Assembly: GCA_018660465.1 (NCBI GenBank)
Contig: JABJKH010000063.1
Span: 1 to 57,579 of the forward strand
Origin: Rhodospirillaceae bacterium
GTDB taxonomy: Bacteria > Pseudomonadota > Alphaproteobacteria > Rhodospirillales > JABJKH01
Direction of reading: 5' to 3'
Length of the DNA stretch: 57,579 nt
The notes under the pieces were generated by a model. The model did no database searches, was not told where the DNA came from, and worked only from the letters and a program-made list of their open reading frames with translations. Each line of letters opens with the position of its first letter. Position 1 is the stretch's first letter. Shown in pieces: positions 27,103 to 36,344 of this stretch. The position numbers and the translations under genes were made by a program.

Positions 27103-29748
27103 ATGGGTATGAAAAACATACCGCAGAAAATTCAAACCTTTCAGGACCATCGAAGAATTAAACTTCTCGCATATGGTGGCAGTGCTGCGATTATTTTTCT
27201 GGTTTCGATTCTTATTGTTGTTGGAGCCTTCACCACCAATACCTTCGATAAGGTATTGGACAGTTGGACAGTCTACCAAGAAAAACCAGAGAAAAAGGGC
27301 ATGCACCTGGCCCACATACTCAGACAATTCGGTTATGGTGGTTTCATTCATCACTTTAAGAATTATGTCCTTCGTTCCGAACCGAAGACGATAGAAAAAG
27401 CGCAAAAAAGTATTAATAATTTAAAGGTCGAGTTGGCGCTGCTCAAAACCACGACTCTTTCCAAAAAAGAACGTCTCGCCGTAAGTGCTATCGAGGACGT
27501 GGTTGTAGAGTACGCTATCAAAATCAATCTGGCGATAAAGCTGGTCGCGTCAGGCGCGTCTCAAACGGAAATCGACCAAGCCGTTAAAGTTGATGATCGA
27601 AAGGCACTTGCCGCATTCATTGTTCTCGAATCGACGTGGGCGAAAATGCGGGCGGTCGGGATCAAGGAAAGCACAAATACGATCCAAAGAGGTAAATCAT
27701 TAATCAAAAACTCGGCGCTGATTATCCCCGTTTTATTAATATTGTGCGGGTTGATCGTTTGGCTGCTGCGTCGTTTCTGGCTCGAGGTTACGGATCGAGC
27801 GAGTTGGCTAAATTCAATTGTAAATAACACGGCGGAGGGAATTGTTTCGATCGACGACGCTGGAATAATCACAAGTATGAACCCCGCCGCCGAGGATATG
27901 TTCGGGTATGACAGCACTGAAATACTCGGACAAAACATCTCCTGTTTAATGCCGCAAGATAAACAAGCTGCTCATCAAGAGTATACTAAGAAATCGAAAA
28001 TTCATTCTCCAAAAATAATAAACAAGTCCCGGGACTTAGAAGGAAAGCGTCAGGATGGAACGATCTTTCCCATAGAAATTAATGTGGCCCCCATGGAAAC
28101 CGTCAAAGGAAAAATGTTTGTCGGAATCTTGCACGACATCACCGAACGTAAACAGAATGAAACTGCGCTGCAAAACAGCGAAGCTTTATCACGAACTGAA
28201 CGTCTGCGGCTTCAAGATGCTGTATTCAGCTTTAGAGATGGCTTTGCTCTCTTTGATGAGGAAGACAGGCTGGTCATATGCAATGAGAAATTTCAAAACA
28301 ACGATCAATTTAATATCGATCTAAAACCCGGTGTATCATTTGAAGAGTTCTTGCGATCCCGCATCAGGAACGTCCAAAGCAAGGATCATGAAGTGCGCGA
28401 TGAAGCGTGGATTCAAAAACGCTTGGAGCGACACCGCAATCCAAAAGGGGTGATAGAAAGAAACTTTTCTGGGGGCCAAATTATTCAAGTCCATGAATTT
28501 AAGACCCAAAACGGCGGCACCGCCATTATTCGTATGGACGTCACCGAACTTGAGCAAGCTCAAACTAAAACTCGTGAAACGATGGGCCAACTCAATCTTA
28601 TTCTCAACAGCATGGCGGAAGGCGTCGTTACGATTGATTCGGACGGCCTGATTGAATACGTCAATCCCACCGTCAACGAAATGTTTGGCTATAGCAGCGA
28701 GGAATTGATTGGAAAAAACGTCTCGAATCTCATGCCAGACCCGTATCGTTCCGAACATGATGTTCACCTGTCGAATTTCGTTAATTCCGGTGAGGAAAGA
28801 ATTTTAGGAAAATATCGTGAGGTCGTTGGCAAGAAAAGCGACGGCAAGGTCTTTCCCATGGACTTAACAACCAATAAATTTATGAGCGACGGAGAAATAA
28901 AATTCGTCGGCACATTGCATGACCTAACCGACAGGAAGAAAACCGAAAACGAACTTACCCAAGCCAAGCACGAAGCCGAGAGCGCCAGCCAGGTAAAATC
29001 GGAATTCCTTGCCAACATGAGCCATGAACTGCGCACCCCAATGAATGCAATCATCGGGTTTAGTCAACTTATGCAGAACCTTCCAAAAGATAAACTAGAT
29101 AAAAAGCAGGATGAATATGTAAACCATATTTTGGACAGCGGTACCCATTTGCTAAACCTGATAAACGATATACTCGACATTTCCGCAATCGAGGCGGACA
29201 AGTTAGATTTGCATGAAGACGAAGTCGTGATCACTCCCTTGATCGACCAAATCCTGACACTGATTAAAACCAAGGCAGATTTAGGAGGCATCATTTTAAC
29301 GTCTGAAATCGACAAAGGCATATTTGCAATTCGCGCCGATGTCCGTCGGCTGAAACAAATCCTTATTAACATACTTTCTAACGCCGTTAAATTTACCCCT
29401 AAAGGGGGAACAGTCGATATTAAGTGTCAGTTGGAACAAAATAATCAGATCAGTTTCATGGTGTCGGACACCGGTGACGGCATGACTAAAAGTGAAATTC
29501 AGAAGGCGCTAAGGCCCTTTGAGCAAGTGGATTCGTCACTCGCCCGGAAGCATGAAGGAACGGGCCTTGGTCTACCATTGGCGAAGAAGCTCGCAGAAGC
29601 CCACAATTGTACATTTGAAATTAAGAGCACAAAAAACAAAGGCACCACGGTTACCGTTGTTTTTCCCGCTGAGCGCCTTATTAGCGAGGTGCCGACGAAA
29701 AGGGGGCCTAATTTCAGGCCTTCCAATTCAATTCATGGACAGAGTTAA
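27103..29748 (+). CDS. Membrane-bound PAS sensor histidine kinase
   Basis: The 881-residue protein has a first membrane helix at about 27-47 (SAAIIFLVSILIVVGAF), a helical extracytoplasmic sensor of about 160 residues, and a second helix at about 207-224 (ALIIPVLLILCGLIVWLL). The cytoplasmic part has PAS1 (about 240-350), a PAS_7-like module (FRDGFALFDEEDRLV), PAS3 (about 495-620), DHp with SHELRTPMNAIIGFSQLM (His about 641) and HATPase_c (ILSNAVKFTP, DTGDGMTK, GTGLGLPLA). It has no receiver of its own, so a separate response regulator must accept the phosphate; the REC-HATPase protein at 34698 is the closest candidate. An ATG two codons later is an equally good start. Confidence 0.92.
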   Translation: MGMKNIPQKIQTFQDHRRIKLLAYGGSAAIIFLVSILIVVGAFTTNTFDKVLDSWTVYQEKPEKKGMHLAHILRQFGYGGFIHHFKNYVLRSEPKTIEKAQKSINNLKVELALLKTTTLSKKERLAVSAIEDVVVEYAIKINLAIKLVASGASQTEIDQAVKVDDRKALAAFIVLESTWAKMRAVGIKESTNTIQRGKSLIKNSALIIPVLLILCGLIVWLLRRFWLEVTDRASWLNSIVNNTAEGIVSIDDAGIITSMNPAAEDMFGYDSTEILGQNISCLMPQDKQAAHQEYTKKSKIHSPKIINKSRDLEGKRQDGTIFPIEINVAPMETVKGKMFVGILHDITERKQNETALQNSEALSRTERLRLQDAVFSFRDGFALFDEEDRLVICNEKFQNNDQFNIDLKPGVSFEEFLRSRIRNVQSKDHEVRDEAWIQKRLERHRNPKGVIERNFSGGQIIQVHEFKTQNGGTAIIRMDVTELEQAQTKTRETMGQLNLILNSMAEGVVTIDSDGLIEYVNPTVNEMFGYSSEELIGKNVSNLMPDPYRSEHDVHLSNFVNSGEERILGKYREVVGKKSDGKVFPMDLTTNKFMSDGEIKFVGTLHDLTDRKKTENELTQAKHEAESASQVKSEFLANMSHELRTPMNAIIGFSQLMQNLPKDKLDKKQDEYVNHILDSGTHLLNLINDILDISAIEADKLDLHEDEVVITPLIDQILTLIKTKADLGGIILTSEIDKGIFAIRADVRRLKQILINILSNAVKFTPKGGTVDIKCQLEQNNQISFMVSDTGDGMTKSEIQKALRPFEQVDSSLARKHEGTGLGLPLAKKLAEAHNCTFEIKSTKNKGTTVTVVFPAERLISEVPTKRGPNFRPSNSIHGQS

Positions 29749-30046
29749 GACAAATTTTTGACTGCGCTTGACCATGCACCGCACAAAAATCAAGGTCCTG
29801 GTGCAGCATTAAGTCAGCGTATCTTTTGCCAACCTGAAAAACTGACAGGCATCAGAAACAATTTTACTGGCTTCACGTTGGCATCAAAAACATATTAAAT
29901 CTACCACTTGTAAGTCTGGTTTAATATTCCCAAATGGAGTTACAGGCATTCCATGAGTGCCGTGCGGACAGATTACCAGCTTCATCGATTTTAAAAATAA
30001 GGATATGAAGCACGCTAATTTCGATCAGCAAAGGTTCGGCTCAGGA
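29749..30046. other. Intergenic region before the first STAS gene
   Basis: About 300 bases between the sensor kinase and the STAS gene hold no recognisable gene. Two very short frames (24 codons from 29935, 18 codons from 30006, the latter after AAGGAT) could be leader peptides, but nothing beyond an ATG supports them. TGCACC and GGTGCA near 29775 and 29800 could form a weak hairpin after the kinase gene. Confidence 0.4.
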
Positions 30047-30371
30047 GAAGCAGGGGATTAGAAAATGGAGTATTCATCGAATCAGGACGGGGCAACATGC
30101 GAATTCAATTTCCTCGGAAAGTTTTCGTTTTCTGACAATGAATCTGTCAGAAATCTCATCGAGGAGTTTAAGGACAGTGGATGCTCACAGTGTTCGGTCC
30201 AGCTCGGGCGCCTGGATGATATCGACTCCGCTGGATTAGGAATGCTCATTCTAATTCATGAAGCCATTGATGAAGATGGAAAATCAGTGGAATTTCGCGG
30301 CGCAACCGGGCAGGTTGAAAAGATGCTGGAAATATCAAAATTTGCGGAAGTCATTACGATCAAGGCCTAGC
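30047..30371 (+). repeat. Direct repeat copy 1 (325 bp, contains STAS gene)
   Basis: This segment is repeated at 33415-33739. Identity begins 18 bases before the ATG and ends one base after the TAG. Within the coding part I count nine base differences in 306 (about 97% identity). Outside these limits the flanks are unrelated. Confidence 0.9.
30065..30370 (+). CDS. STAS-domain anti-sigma factor antagonist, copy 1
   Basis: The 101-residue single-domain STAS protein has the phosphorylatable Ser in DDIDSAGLGMLILIHE (Ser55), the site used in SpoIIAA/RsbV-type partner switching. In such systems an RsbW-like kinase phosphorylates the Ser and a PP2C phosphatase removes it; the unphosphorylated form binds and neutralises the kinase/anti-sigma protein. 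Both partner types are encoded downstream (33858 and 34698). A purine-rich CAGGAGAAGCAGGGG precedes the ATG. A near-identical copy lies at 33433, on the other side of the chemoreceptor gene; the proteins differ at residues 27 (Ser here), 69 (Asp here) and 85 (Glu here). Confidence 0.9.
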   Translation: MEYSSNQDGATCEFNFLGKFSFSDNESVRNLIEEFKDSGCSQCSVQLGRLDDIDSAGLGMLILIHEAIDEDGKSVEFRGATGQVEKMLEISKFAEVITIKA

Positions 30372-30465
30372 AATATTGTAATTTCTAACACACAGAACCA
30401 CGTCAGGCCAAAACGTGGACAGAAAATTTATCTACAAAGCGAAAGTATCAAACGAAACCAAGCGC

Positions 30466-30505
30466 TTGAATTAACGAGCAACCGGTTGAATTAACGAACA
30501 ATCGG
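30466..30505 (+). repeat. Two tandem 20-bp units upstream of the chemoreceptor gene
   Basis: TTGAATTAACGAGCAACCGG at 30466-30485 is followed immediately by a second copy at 30486-30505 with two changes. It lies 209 bp before the chemoreceptor ATG, in an otherwise AT-rich spacer, and could be a double operator or a slippage product. Confidence 0.75.
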
Positions 30506-30653
30506 ACTGCGATATATGCCCTAAGACATATACATATATTACAAAATTGCATAATTTATATACAAATAGATATAAAATAACATTTGAGTGAAATATTTGT
30601 GAAACATTTACATCATACGATTTCGACCAAATAAAAATCTGATCGGACCGAAA

Positions 30654-30687
30654 AATTGATCGGCCAGTACAATTGATCGGCCCGTAC
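30654..30687 (+). repeat. Two tandem 17-bp units in the chemoreceptor leader
   Basis: AATTGATCGGCCAGTAC at 30654-30670 is repeated at 30671-30687 with one change, and a looser GATCGGACCG precedes them at 30641. The pair ends 27 bases before the ATG at 30714, so it probably lies in the 5' leader or core promoter. Confidence 0.75.
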
Positions 30688-30713
30688 AATTCGTCCAAAT
30701 TAGGGGAAATTCA

Positions 30714-33389
30714 ATGCAGTCCAATGCCATTCAAACTTGGTTCTCAAACTTACGAACAAAGACGAAGGTCCTTATCGGTGTTTTGTCACCCTTGGCCTTG
30801 TTGATTATTCTGGGGGCTGTCTCAGTTTCCAGCATCAACAGCATCGTCAAAACCAACGGGTGGGTTGATCATACCCGCGTCGTGCTGGCCAAAACTGCCT
30901 CTATCATTGGCTCGGCGGTCGATATGGAAACCGGTATGAGGGGTTATTTGCTGGCCGGGAAAGAAGGTTTTCTCGATCCCTATACAGGCGGCGAAAAGGC
31001 GACCTATAGTAAAATTGCGGACCTCCAAAAGACCGTTAGCGACAACCCGAAGCAAGTCGCACGCCTAAGCGAGGTCGAAAAGACCCTGAGAGCCTGGCAA
31101 AAGGACGTCACCAATCCGACCATCGACCTCCGCCGTAAAATCGGTGACGCCAAGACCATGAACGACATGGCATCTTTGGTGGGGGAAGCAAAAGGCAAAG
31201 TCTTCTTCGATAAATTCCGGGGCCAAATCGGCAAGTTTATCGGGCGTGAGGCAACTTTGTTGAACAAACGCCGCGCGGAATTCGAAACAGCACAAAAGTC
31301 CGTGGGCGAACAATTTGGAGTAATGAACAAAACGGTCGGTTGGGTTTCTCATACGCAAAAGGTTCTGGCAGCCGCGACAAGCGTCCTCGCCAATGTCGTT
31401 GATATGGAAACCGGCATGCGTGGCTATTTGCTTGCCGGTGAAGACGATTTTCTTGATCCCTACAACGGCGGCAAGAAGGGTTTCTTTGCAGAGATCAAAG
31501 CCCTGCAGAACACGGTTTCCGATAACCCGCCCCAGGTCAAACGCCTGAAAACCGTGGAAACATTGATCAATGACTGGGTAGCAAATGTCACCGAGCCCGC
31601 CATTCAGCTGCGCGGTCAGGTTAATTCCGGCACCAAAATCCATAAGGATATTGATGCCTACGTGTCACAGAAATTAGGCAAGAAATTCATCGACGGCGTG
31701 CGCAAACACATTGCCGACTTCAAAAATATCGAAGCGGGACTTATGGCCAAGCGGCAGGCGGAGTCAAAAGCCGCCGAAAGCAAAGTCGGTGCCAACCTGA
31801 AAGTCATGAAGGACAATGAAGGCTGGGTCACGCATACCTACAAAGTGATTGCGCGGGCCAATGGCATTCTTTCGTCCGCGGTGGATATGGAAACCGGCAT
31901 GCGAGGTTACCTGCTGGCGGGTAAAGATGTCTTCCTTGATCCCTATAAAGGTGGTTCAAAAACGTTCTACAGTGAGATCGCGGGACTTCGTAAAACCGTC
32001 AGCGACAACCCGGCCCAAGTCAAACTGCTGAAAGAAACAGAAGGCACGATCAAAGGCTGGCAACAAAAAGTCACCGAACCAACCATCGATCTCCGACGCA
32101 AAATTGGCACCGCCAAGACCATGGACGACATGGCCGACCTGGTGGGCCAGGCGAAGGGCAAGGTCTACTTCGATGGCTTTCGCAAGCTGATGGGTGAATT
32201 CGCAGCCGAAGAATCGGGTCTAATGAATGCTCGTAAGGCGCAGAATGAAAGCACCCTTAAATCGACCTTTACTCTCATCGCGGCCTGCATCATCGGCGGC
32301 GTGGTTATCGGCATTATTCTAGCGGTTGTCATCGGCGCCGGCATCGCCAACCCGATCGGCAACATGACCACTTCCATGAAATCACTTGCCGCCGGCGATA
32401 TGACCGTTGATGTACCGGGCACGGGACGTGGCGACGAAATCGGTGACATGGCGGAAGCGGTGGAGGTGTTCAAGAATAATGCCTTGGAAAGCGATAGACT
32501 TAAGGCCGATCAAGAACGGCTGAAGCAGGAGGCCGAAGAAGAAAAACGCTCGACGATGAATCAGATGGCCGATGAACTGGATCAATCGGTCGGCACGTCG
32601 GTGAAAACCATCGTCACTGGTTCCACAAATATATTTGATATTGCAACCGCAATGGGTGGAAGCATTAACAGGACCTCCAGTGGTTCGCTGGAGGTTGCAG
32701 AAGCATCCATATCAACGTCCCATGACGTTGAGTCTGCCGCAGCAGCCACCGCAGAGCTCAGCGCATCAATTCAAGAGATTAGCCGACAGGTTGCACAATC
32801 CTCTACAGTTGCAAATTCAGCAGTCCGCGAAGCAGAGGAGGTAAATACTAAAATTCAAGGCCTGAATGACGCCGCGCTAAAAATTGGTGAGGTCGTGGGT
32901 ATGATCACCGATATTGCTGAACAAACCAATTTGTTGGCCCTGAATGCAACCATTGAAGCAGCCCGAGCCGGGGATGCCGGTAAAGGTTTTGCCGTCGTCG
33001 CATCGGAGGTAAAGAACCTGGCCAGCCAGACATCAAAAGCGACCGATGAAATCAGCGAACAAATTAGCAAGGTTCAATCTGAAACTCGGGAGTCGATGAA
33101 CGCCATACAAAACGTTACCAATACCATCACCAATATCGATGAAATCGTCACATCAATTTCTGCAGCCGTCGAAGAACAAAGTGCGGCCACATCAGAAATT
33201 GCGCAGACGGTAGAACGGGTCGATCAGAGTGCGAAGTTGGTCGCATCCAGAATTGCCAACGTTACCCAAAAATCGGCCCAATCTTATGGTTCCGCCATTA
33301 AGGTCCTATGGGCGGCGGAAGAGCTGGATGCGCCGACCAAAAAAATGCAAGGTGACCTTACAGAGTTCCTAGAAACAGTGCGCGGCTAA
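30714..33389 (+). CDS. Methyl-accepting chemotaxis protein with three tandem CHASE3-like modules
   Basis: The 891-residue receptor has membrane helices at about residues 19-42 and 517-545 and a very large periplasmic part made of three homologous units of 160-161 residues. The marker [20 protein letters not shown] occurs at nt 30861, 31341 and 31824, followed each time by LDPY-GG. This is the CHASE3 signature, normally present once. Units 1 and 3 are the most alike ([18 protein letters not shown]). A HAMP domain ([18 protein letters not shown]) and a signalling hairpin ([20 protein letters not shown]) follow. There is no C-terminal CheR-docking pentapeptide. AGGGGA precedes the ATG. It lies between duplicated STAS genes. 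Confidence 0.93.
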   Translation: MQSNAIQTWFSNLRTKTKVLIGVLSPLALLIILGAVSVSSINSIVKTNGWVDHTRVVLAKTASIIGSAVDMETGMRGYLLAGKEGFLDPYTGGEKATYSKIADLQKTVSDNPKQVARLSEVEKTLRAWQKDVTNPTIDLRRKIGDAKTMNDMASLVGEAKGKVFFDKFRGQIGKFIGREATLLNKRRAEFETAQKSVGEQFGVMNKTVGWVSHTQKVLAAATSVLANVVDMETGMRGYLLAGEDDFLDPYNGGKKGFFAEIKALQNTVSDNPPQVKRLKTVETLINDWVANVTEPAIQLRGQVNSGTKIHKDIDAYVSQKLGKKFIDGVRKHIADFKNIEAGLMAKRQAESKAAESKVGANLKVMKDNEGWVTHTYKVIARANGILSSAVDMETGMRGYLLAGKDVFLDPYKGGSKTFYSEIAGLRKTVSDNPAQVKLLKETEGTIKGWQQKVTEPTIDLRRKIGTAKTMDDMADLVGQAKGKVYFDGFRKLMGEFAAEESGLMNARKAQNESTLKSTFTLIAACIIGGVVIGIILAVVIGAGIANPIGNMTTSMKSLAAGDMTVDVPGTGRGDEIGDMAEAVEVFKNNALESDRLKADQERLKQEAEEEKRSTMNQMADELDQSVGTSVKTIVTGSTNIFDIATAMGGSINRTSSGSLEVAEASISTSHDVESAAAATAELSASIQEISRQVAQSSTVANSAVREAEEVNTKIQGLNDAALKIGEVVGMITDIAEQTNLLALNATIEAARAGDAGKGFAVVASEVKNLASQTSKATDEISEQISKVQSETRESMNAIQNVTNTITNIDEIVTSISAAVEEQSAATSEIAQTVERVDQSAKLVASRIANVTQKSAQSYGSAIKVLWAAEELDAPTKKMQGDLTEFLETVRG

Positions 33390-33414
33390 CTCTCACAGTT
33401 TAGAACAATCATTA

Positions 33415-33739
33415 GAAGCAGGAGACTAGTAAATGGAGTATTCATCGAATCAGGACGGGGCAACATGCGAATTCAATTTCCTCGGAAAGTTCTCGTTTTC
33501 TGATAATGAGGCTGTCAGAAATCTCATCGAGGAGTTTAAGGACAGTGGATGCTCACAGTGTTCGGTCCAACTCGGGCGCCTGGATGATATCGATTCCGCT
33601 GGATTAGGAATGCTCATTCTAATCCATGAAGCCATTCATGAAGATGGAAAATCAGTGGAATTTCGCGGCGCAACCGGGCAGGTTCAAAAGATGCTGGAAA
33701 TATCAAAATTTGCGGAAGTCATTACGATCAAGGCCTAGC
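33415..33739 (+). repeat. Direct repeat copy 2 (325 bp, contains STAS gene)
   Basis: Second copy of the 30047-30371 unit, in the same orientation and about 3.37 kb downstream, with the chemoreceptor gene between. The ends coincide with the ribosome-binding region and the stop codon, so essentially only the translation unit was duplicated. Confidence 0.9.
33433..33738 (+). CDS. STAS-domain anti-sigma factor antagonist, copy 2
   Basis: This 101-residue STAS protein is identical to copy 1 except S27A, D69H and E85Q; Ser55 in DDIDSAGLGM is kept. Six of the nine base changes are silent, which suggests selection on the protein rather than simple decay, and all three amino-acid changes remove a polar or acidic side chain. 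GCAGGAGACTAG precedes the ATG. It starts 43 bp after the chemoreceptor gene and is followed 119 bp later by the PP2C phosphatase gene, so it is the copy most directly linked to the partner-switching genes. Confidence 0.9.
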   Translation: MEYSSNQDGATCEFNFLGKFSFSDNEAVRNLIEEFKDSGCSQCSVQLGRLDDIDSAGLGMLILIHEAIHEDGKSVEFRGATGQVQKMLEISKFAEVITIKA

Positions 33740-33857
33740 TAATTTGTGTATTTTACGTAAAGTTTAGGGACCCCAAGGTACCTGCAAGACGTAACGGCGC
33801 AATTTATTTCTCTGGTTATATATTAACGGGTGGATAATTTTATGGAGATCCTTTTAA

Positions 33858-34661
33858 TTGAGTGAATCCCAAGCCACCGATATTGAGCATTACCGTAGTG
33901 ATATGGAATACGAGCTAATTACAGCTCGGATTATGCAATTAGAACTTTTGCCCACCGATGAACATTTGCAGCGTCTTCAGAGAAAGTTTGGCACAAATAT
34001 TACATCATGGTTCGAACCAAGCGGTCAGATTAGCGGCGACATTTGGGATGCTTGGCAAGTCAGTCCCACCAAATTAGCAGTTTGTCTGGTCGATTTTTCG
34101 ACGCACGGAATTACTGCGGCAATGAATACAATCCGGTTTTTCATGCTGGTACGTCATCGCAATAAACTGATGCGTGACCCTGCAAAGTATGTACAATTTT
34201 TAAATAAGGAATTATGCCGCGTCCTTTTGCCTCAGCAATTTGCGACAATAATATATGGCATCGTTGACATTACCGCCCATACGTTTACTTACGCCGCCGC
34301 TGGGTCAACTCAACCACTGACGGTGCAGTTGGGCACCACCAACGTCATTGCCGGCGAACGGTCCGGCCTTCCACTTGGTATATCCGACAAAACATCCTAC
34401 GAGAACCGAAGCCTCTCCTTCTCACCGGGGTCCGCGCTGTTTCTTTATAGCGACGCAATGACCGAGACCCAGCAAGCCGACGGCACGTTCATCGAAGACG
34501 ATGGTGTTATGGATATTCTCAAGGCGGCAAGTGAGAGCACGGGCGAAAGTCTCGATGTTTCTAAAATACTTGAAGGTTTTTTTAATCTTGCCGTTCGTCC
34601 CTTAAAGGATGATCTTACAGCTGTTTGCCTTGTCTATCCGAAGAACGGCGAAGCCAAATGA
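33858..34661 (+). CDS. PP2C/SpoIIE-type protein serine phosphatase
   Basis: The 267-residue protein starts at TTG 33858 (GGAG ten bases upstream); the nearby ATG 33842 ends after seven codons in another frame. The PP2C metal-binding residues are present: SGDIWDAW (about residue 59), VDFSTHGITAAMN (the usual SGHG is STHG here), SDAMTETQQADG and DDLTAVCLVYP near the C-terminus. It has only a 50-residue helical N-terminal linker and no sensor domain, so it must be controlled by another protein. In RsbU/SpoIIE fashion it is expected to dephosphorylate the neighbouring STAS proteins. It lies 36 bp before the REC-HATPase gene, clearly in the same transcript. Confidence 0.9.
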   Translation: MSESQATDIEHYRSDMEYELITARIMQLELLPTDEHLQRLQRKFGTNITSWFEPSGQISGDIWDAWQVSPTKLAVCLVDFSTHGITAAMNTIRFFMLVRHRNKLMRDPAKYVQFLNKELCRVLLPQQFATIIYGIVDITAHTFTYAAAGSTQPLTVQLGTTNVIAGERSGLPLGISDKTSYENRSLSFSPGSALFLYSDAMTETQQADGTFIEDDGVMDILKAASESTGESLDVSKILEGFFNLAVRPLKDDLTAVCLVYPKNGEAK

Positions 34662-34697
34662 CACTCTTAAACGACCATATGGAATGAGAGTCACATC

Positions 34698-35585
34698 ATG
34701 AAAGCCAGTGTCCTCGTTATCGATGATGATGAGATCAATCGCGCCCACCTAAAAATATATTTGGATGATGCGGGATATGACGTGGTTGAGGCAGAAGATG
34801 GCCCAGAAGCTTTGGAACTTCTCTCCAACCGCAACAATTTCAGTGCAATTCTTCTCGATAAAAATATGCCGAAGATGGATGGCTTTGATGTCTTGCGAAA
34901 GATCAAGGCGACCGAGGACCTTCGTAATATTCCAGTTATCATGCAGACAGCGGTAAAAGATACCGAACGGGTTGCCGAAGGCATAAAAGCAGGGGCCTAT
35001 TATTATTTAACCAAGCCCTATGACCCGAGCGTCATGTTGACAATTGTAAGCTCGGCGATTGATGATTCGAGGCTCTATCGAAACTTACGTGAAGATCTTA
35101 ACAGTAGAAAAGAAGCCGTCGATAGTCTGCGGTTGGGGCATTTTCAGTTTCAAACAATTTCCCAAGCGCACGACGTCTCAAAACTTGTTGCCCTCACCTG
35201 CCCGGAGCCCGACGCAGCGATCATTGGGTTGGTGGAGCTTATGCTGAACGCGGTAGAACATGGAAACTTGGGAATAAGTTATGACGAAAAAACGGATCTG
35301 AAACAGGATCAGACGTACACCGAAGAAATAGACCGACGCCATTCCTTGCCCGAGTACGCCAGTAAAATGGTCGACGTATGGATTGTTAAGAATGAAGGTG
35401 AAATTGAAATACGGATCGAAGACCAAGGCGATGGGTTTGACTGGACCCCGTACTTGAAATTTGACCCTTCTCGCGGAACCCATACGCATGGCCGAGGCAT
35501 CGCGATGGCTGGGCTTTCTGGATTCTCCTCAATGGAATATCAAGGCAGCGGCAACAAAGTCGTGATTAAAATAGCGACGTCGTAA
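34698..35585 (+). CDS. Receiver domain fused to an RsbW-like HATPase (anti-sigma/serine kinase)
   Basis: The 295-residue protein has an N-terminal receiver (VLVIDDDEINR; phospho-Asp in ILLDKNMPKMDG; Lys in YLTKPYD), a short helical link (about 130-150) and a C-terminal HATPase_c_2 domain with the N-box ELMLNAVEHGNLGI, IEDQGDGFDW and HGRGIAMAGL. There is no DHp helix or H-box, so it is not a histidine kinase; the ATPase is of the RsbW/SpoIIAB anti-sigma and Ser/Thr kinase type. This would be the switch partner for the STAS proteins, with its activity gated by phosphorylation of the receiver. Its target (a sigma factor or another protein) is not in the window. Confidence 0.9.
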   Translation: MKASVLVIDDDEINRAHLKIYLDDAGYDVVEAEDGPEALELLSNRNNFSAILLDKNMPKMDGFDVLRKIKATEDLRNIPVIMQTAVKDTERVAEGIKAGAYYYLTKPYDPSVMLTIVSSAIDDSRLYRNLREDLNSRKEAVDSLRLGHFQFQTISQAHDVSKLVALTCPEPDAAIIGLVELMLNAVEHGNLGISYDEKTDLKQDQTYTEEIDRRHSLPEYASKMVDVWIVKNEGEIEIRIEDQGDGFDWTPYLKFDPSRGTHTHGRGIAMAGLSGFSSMEYQGSGNKVVIKIATS

Positions 35586-35734
35586 CGGAGTTGAAGCCTT
35601 GCGCGCGAAGCTCATCGGTCTGCCATTCCGCATCATCTTGATTACCCAGATGCACCGTCATTCGTGACAGGGTGCCCGCCTCGCGAACATGAGACTAATT
35701 CTCATTAAATAATTGGTGAACTGGGGGAATACCC

Positions 35735-36337
35735 CTACTCCGTCCCCAACAACGCCTTCCGAAAGCGCAGCTTCATTAGGTTGCCGTCGCGGGTCTTGGG
35801 TAGGGATTCGGGTTGGTCTTTTGAAATCTTTGCGCAAACGAAGACCGGCCCTGGGGCTTCTTGGATGATCTTGACGACGTCAGCTTGTTTGTTTGGATCG
35901 GTCAGGGTTATTGCTGTCTCGAAACCCGCTGCTGCGGCCATTGCGGTTAGGTCTGCGCCGTGACCTGCGGCAGTTTTCTGGCCGCCAGTTTCAACGTAAT
36001 GCCCATTGTCGAGCACCAGCACCGCAAGGTTCGTCGGACGTTCGGTCATGATTGTCGCCAATGAACCAATGCCCATCAGCATGTCGCCATCACCCAGCAC
36101 CGCAACAACGCGCCGCTCAGGCTGTGCCAAGGCTAGACCCATAGCGACAAGCGGTGCGCCGCCCATGGAGCCATGCAGGCAGAAATTAAAGTCATGGTCG
36201 CCGCGCGATGCGGTCAGGTCATAACCCGCGCCGCCCAACCCAGAAATCGCCAAAATATCTTCGCGGTCGCCGAGGATGTCTTTCGTTAAAGCGCGCCTGT
36301 TAATTTGGTGAGGGTCTGTTTGATGTGTGTCTGTCAT
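35735..36337 (-). CDS. ThDP-binding decarboxylase subunit, ComE/sulfopyruvate decarboxylase beta-like
   Basis: The 200-residue protein has the thiamine diphosphate motif GDGDMLMGIGSLATI ending in the conserved Asn of LVLDNGHYVETGG (about residues 90-120). It starts with a segment (FCLHGSMGGAPLVAMGLALA) typical of the C-terminal half of two-subunit decarboxylases such as sulfopyruvate or phosphonopyruvate decarboxylase. It pairs with the alpha subunit encoded 7 bp upstream. The reaction is probably decarboxylation of a 3-sulfo- or 3-phosphono-pyruvate-like 2-oxoacid; the exact substrate is inference. Confidence 0.83.
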   Translation of the reverse strand: MTDTHQTDPHQINRRALTKDILGDREDILAISGLGGAGYDLTASRGDHDFNFCLHGSMGGAPLVAMGLALAQPERRVVAVLGDGDMLMGIGSLATIMTERPTNLAVLVLDNGHYVETGGQKTAAGHGADLTAMAAAAGFETAITLTDPNKQADVVKIIQEAPGPVFVCAKISKDQPESLPKTRDGNLMKLRFRKALLGTE

Positions 36338-36344
36338 ATCACCC

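Noticed and set aside
35690-35704. TGAGA-N5-TCTCA inverted repeat, possible iron-responsive operator
   Set aside because: It lies past the end of the REC-HATPase gene and past the stop of the convergent decarboxylase gene, not at a promoter, and matches the Fur consensus poorly.
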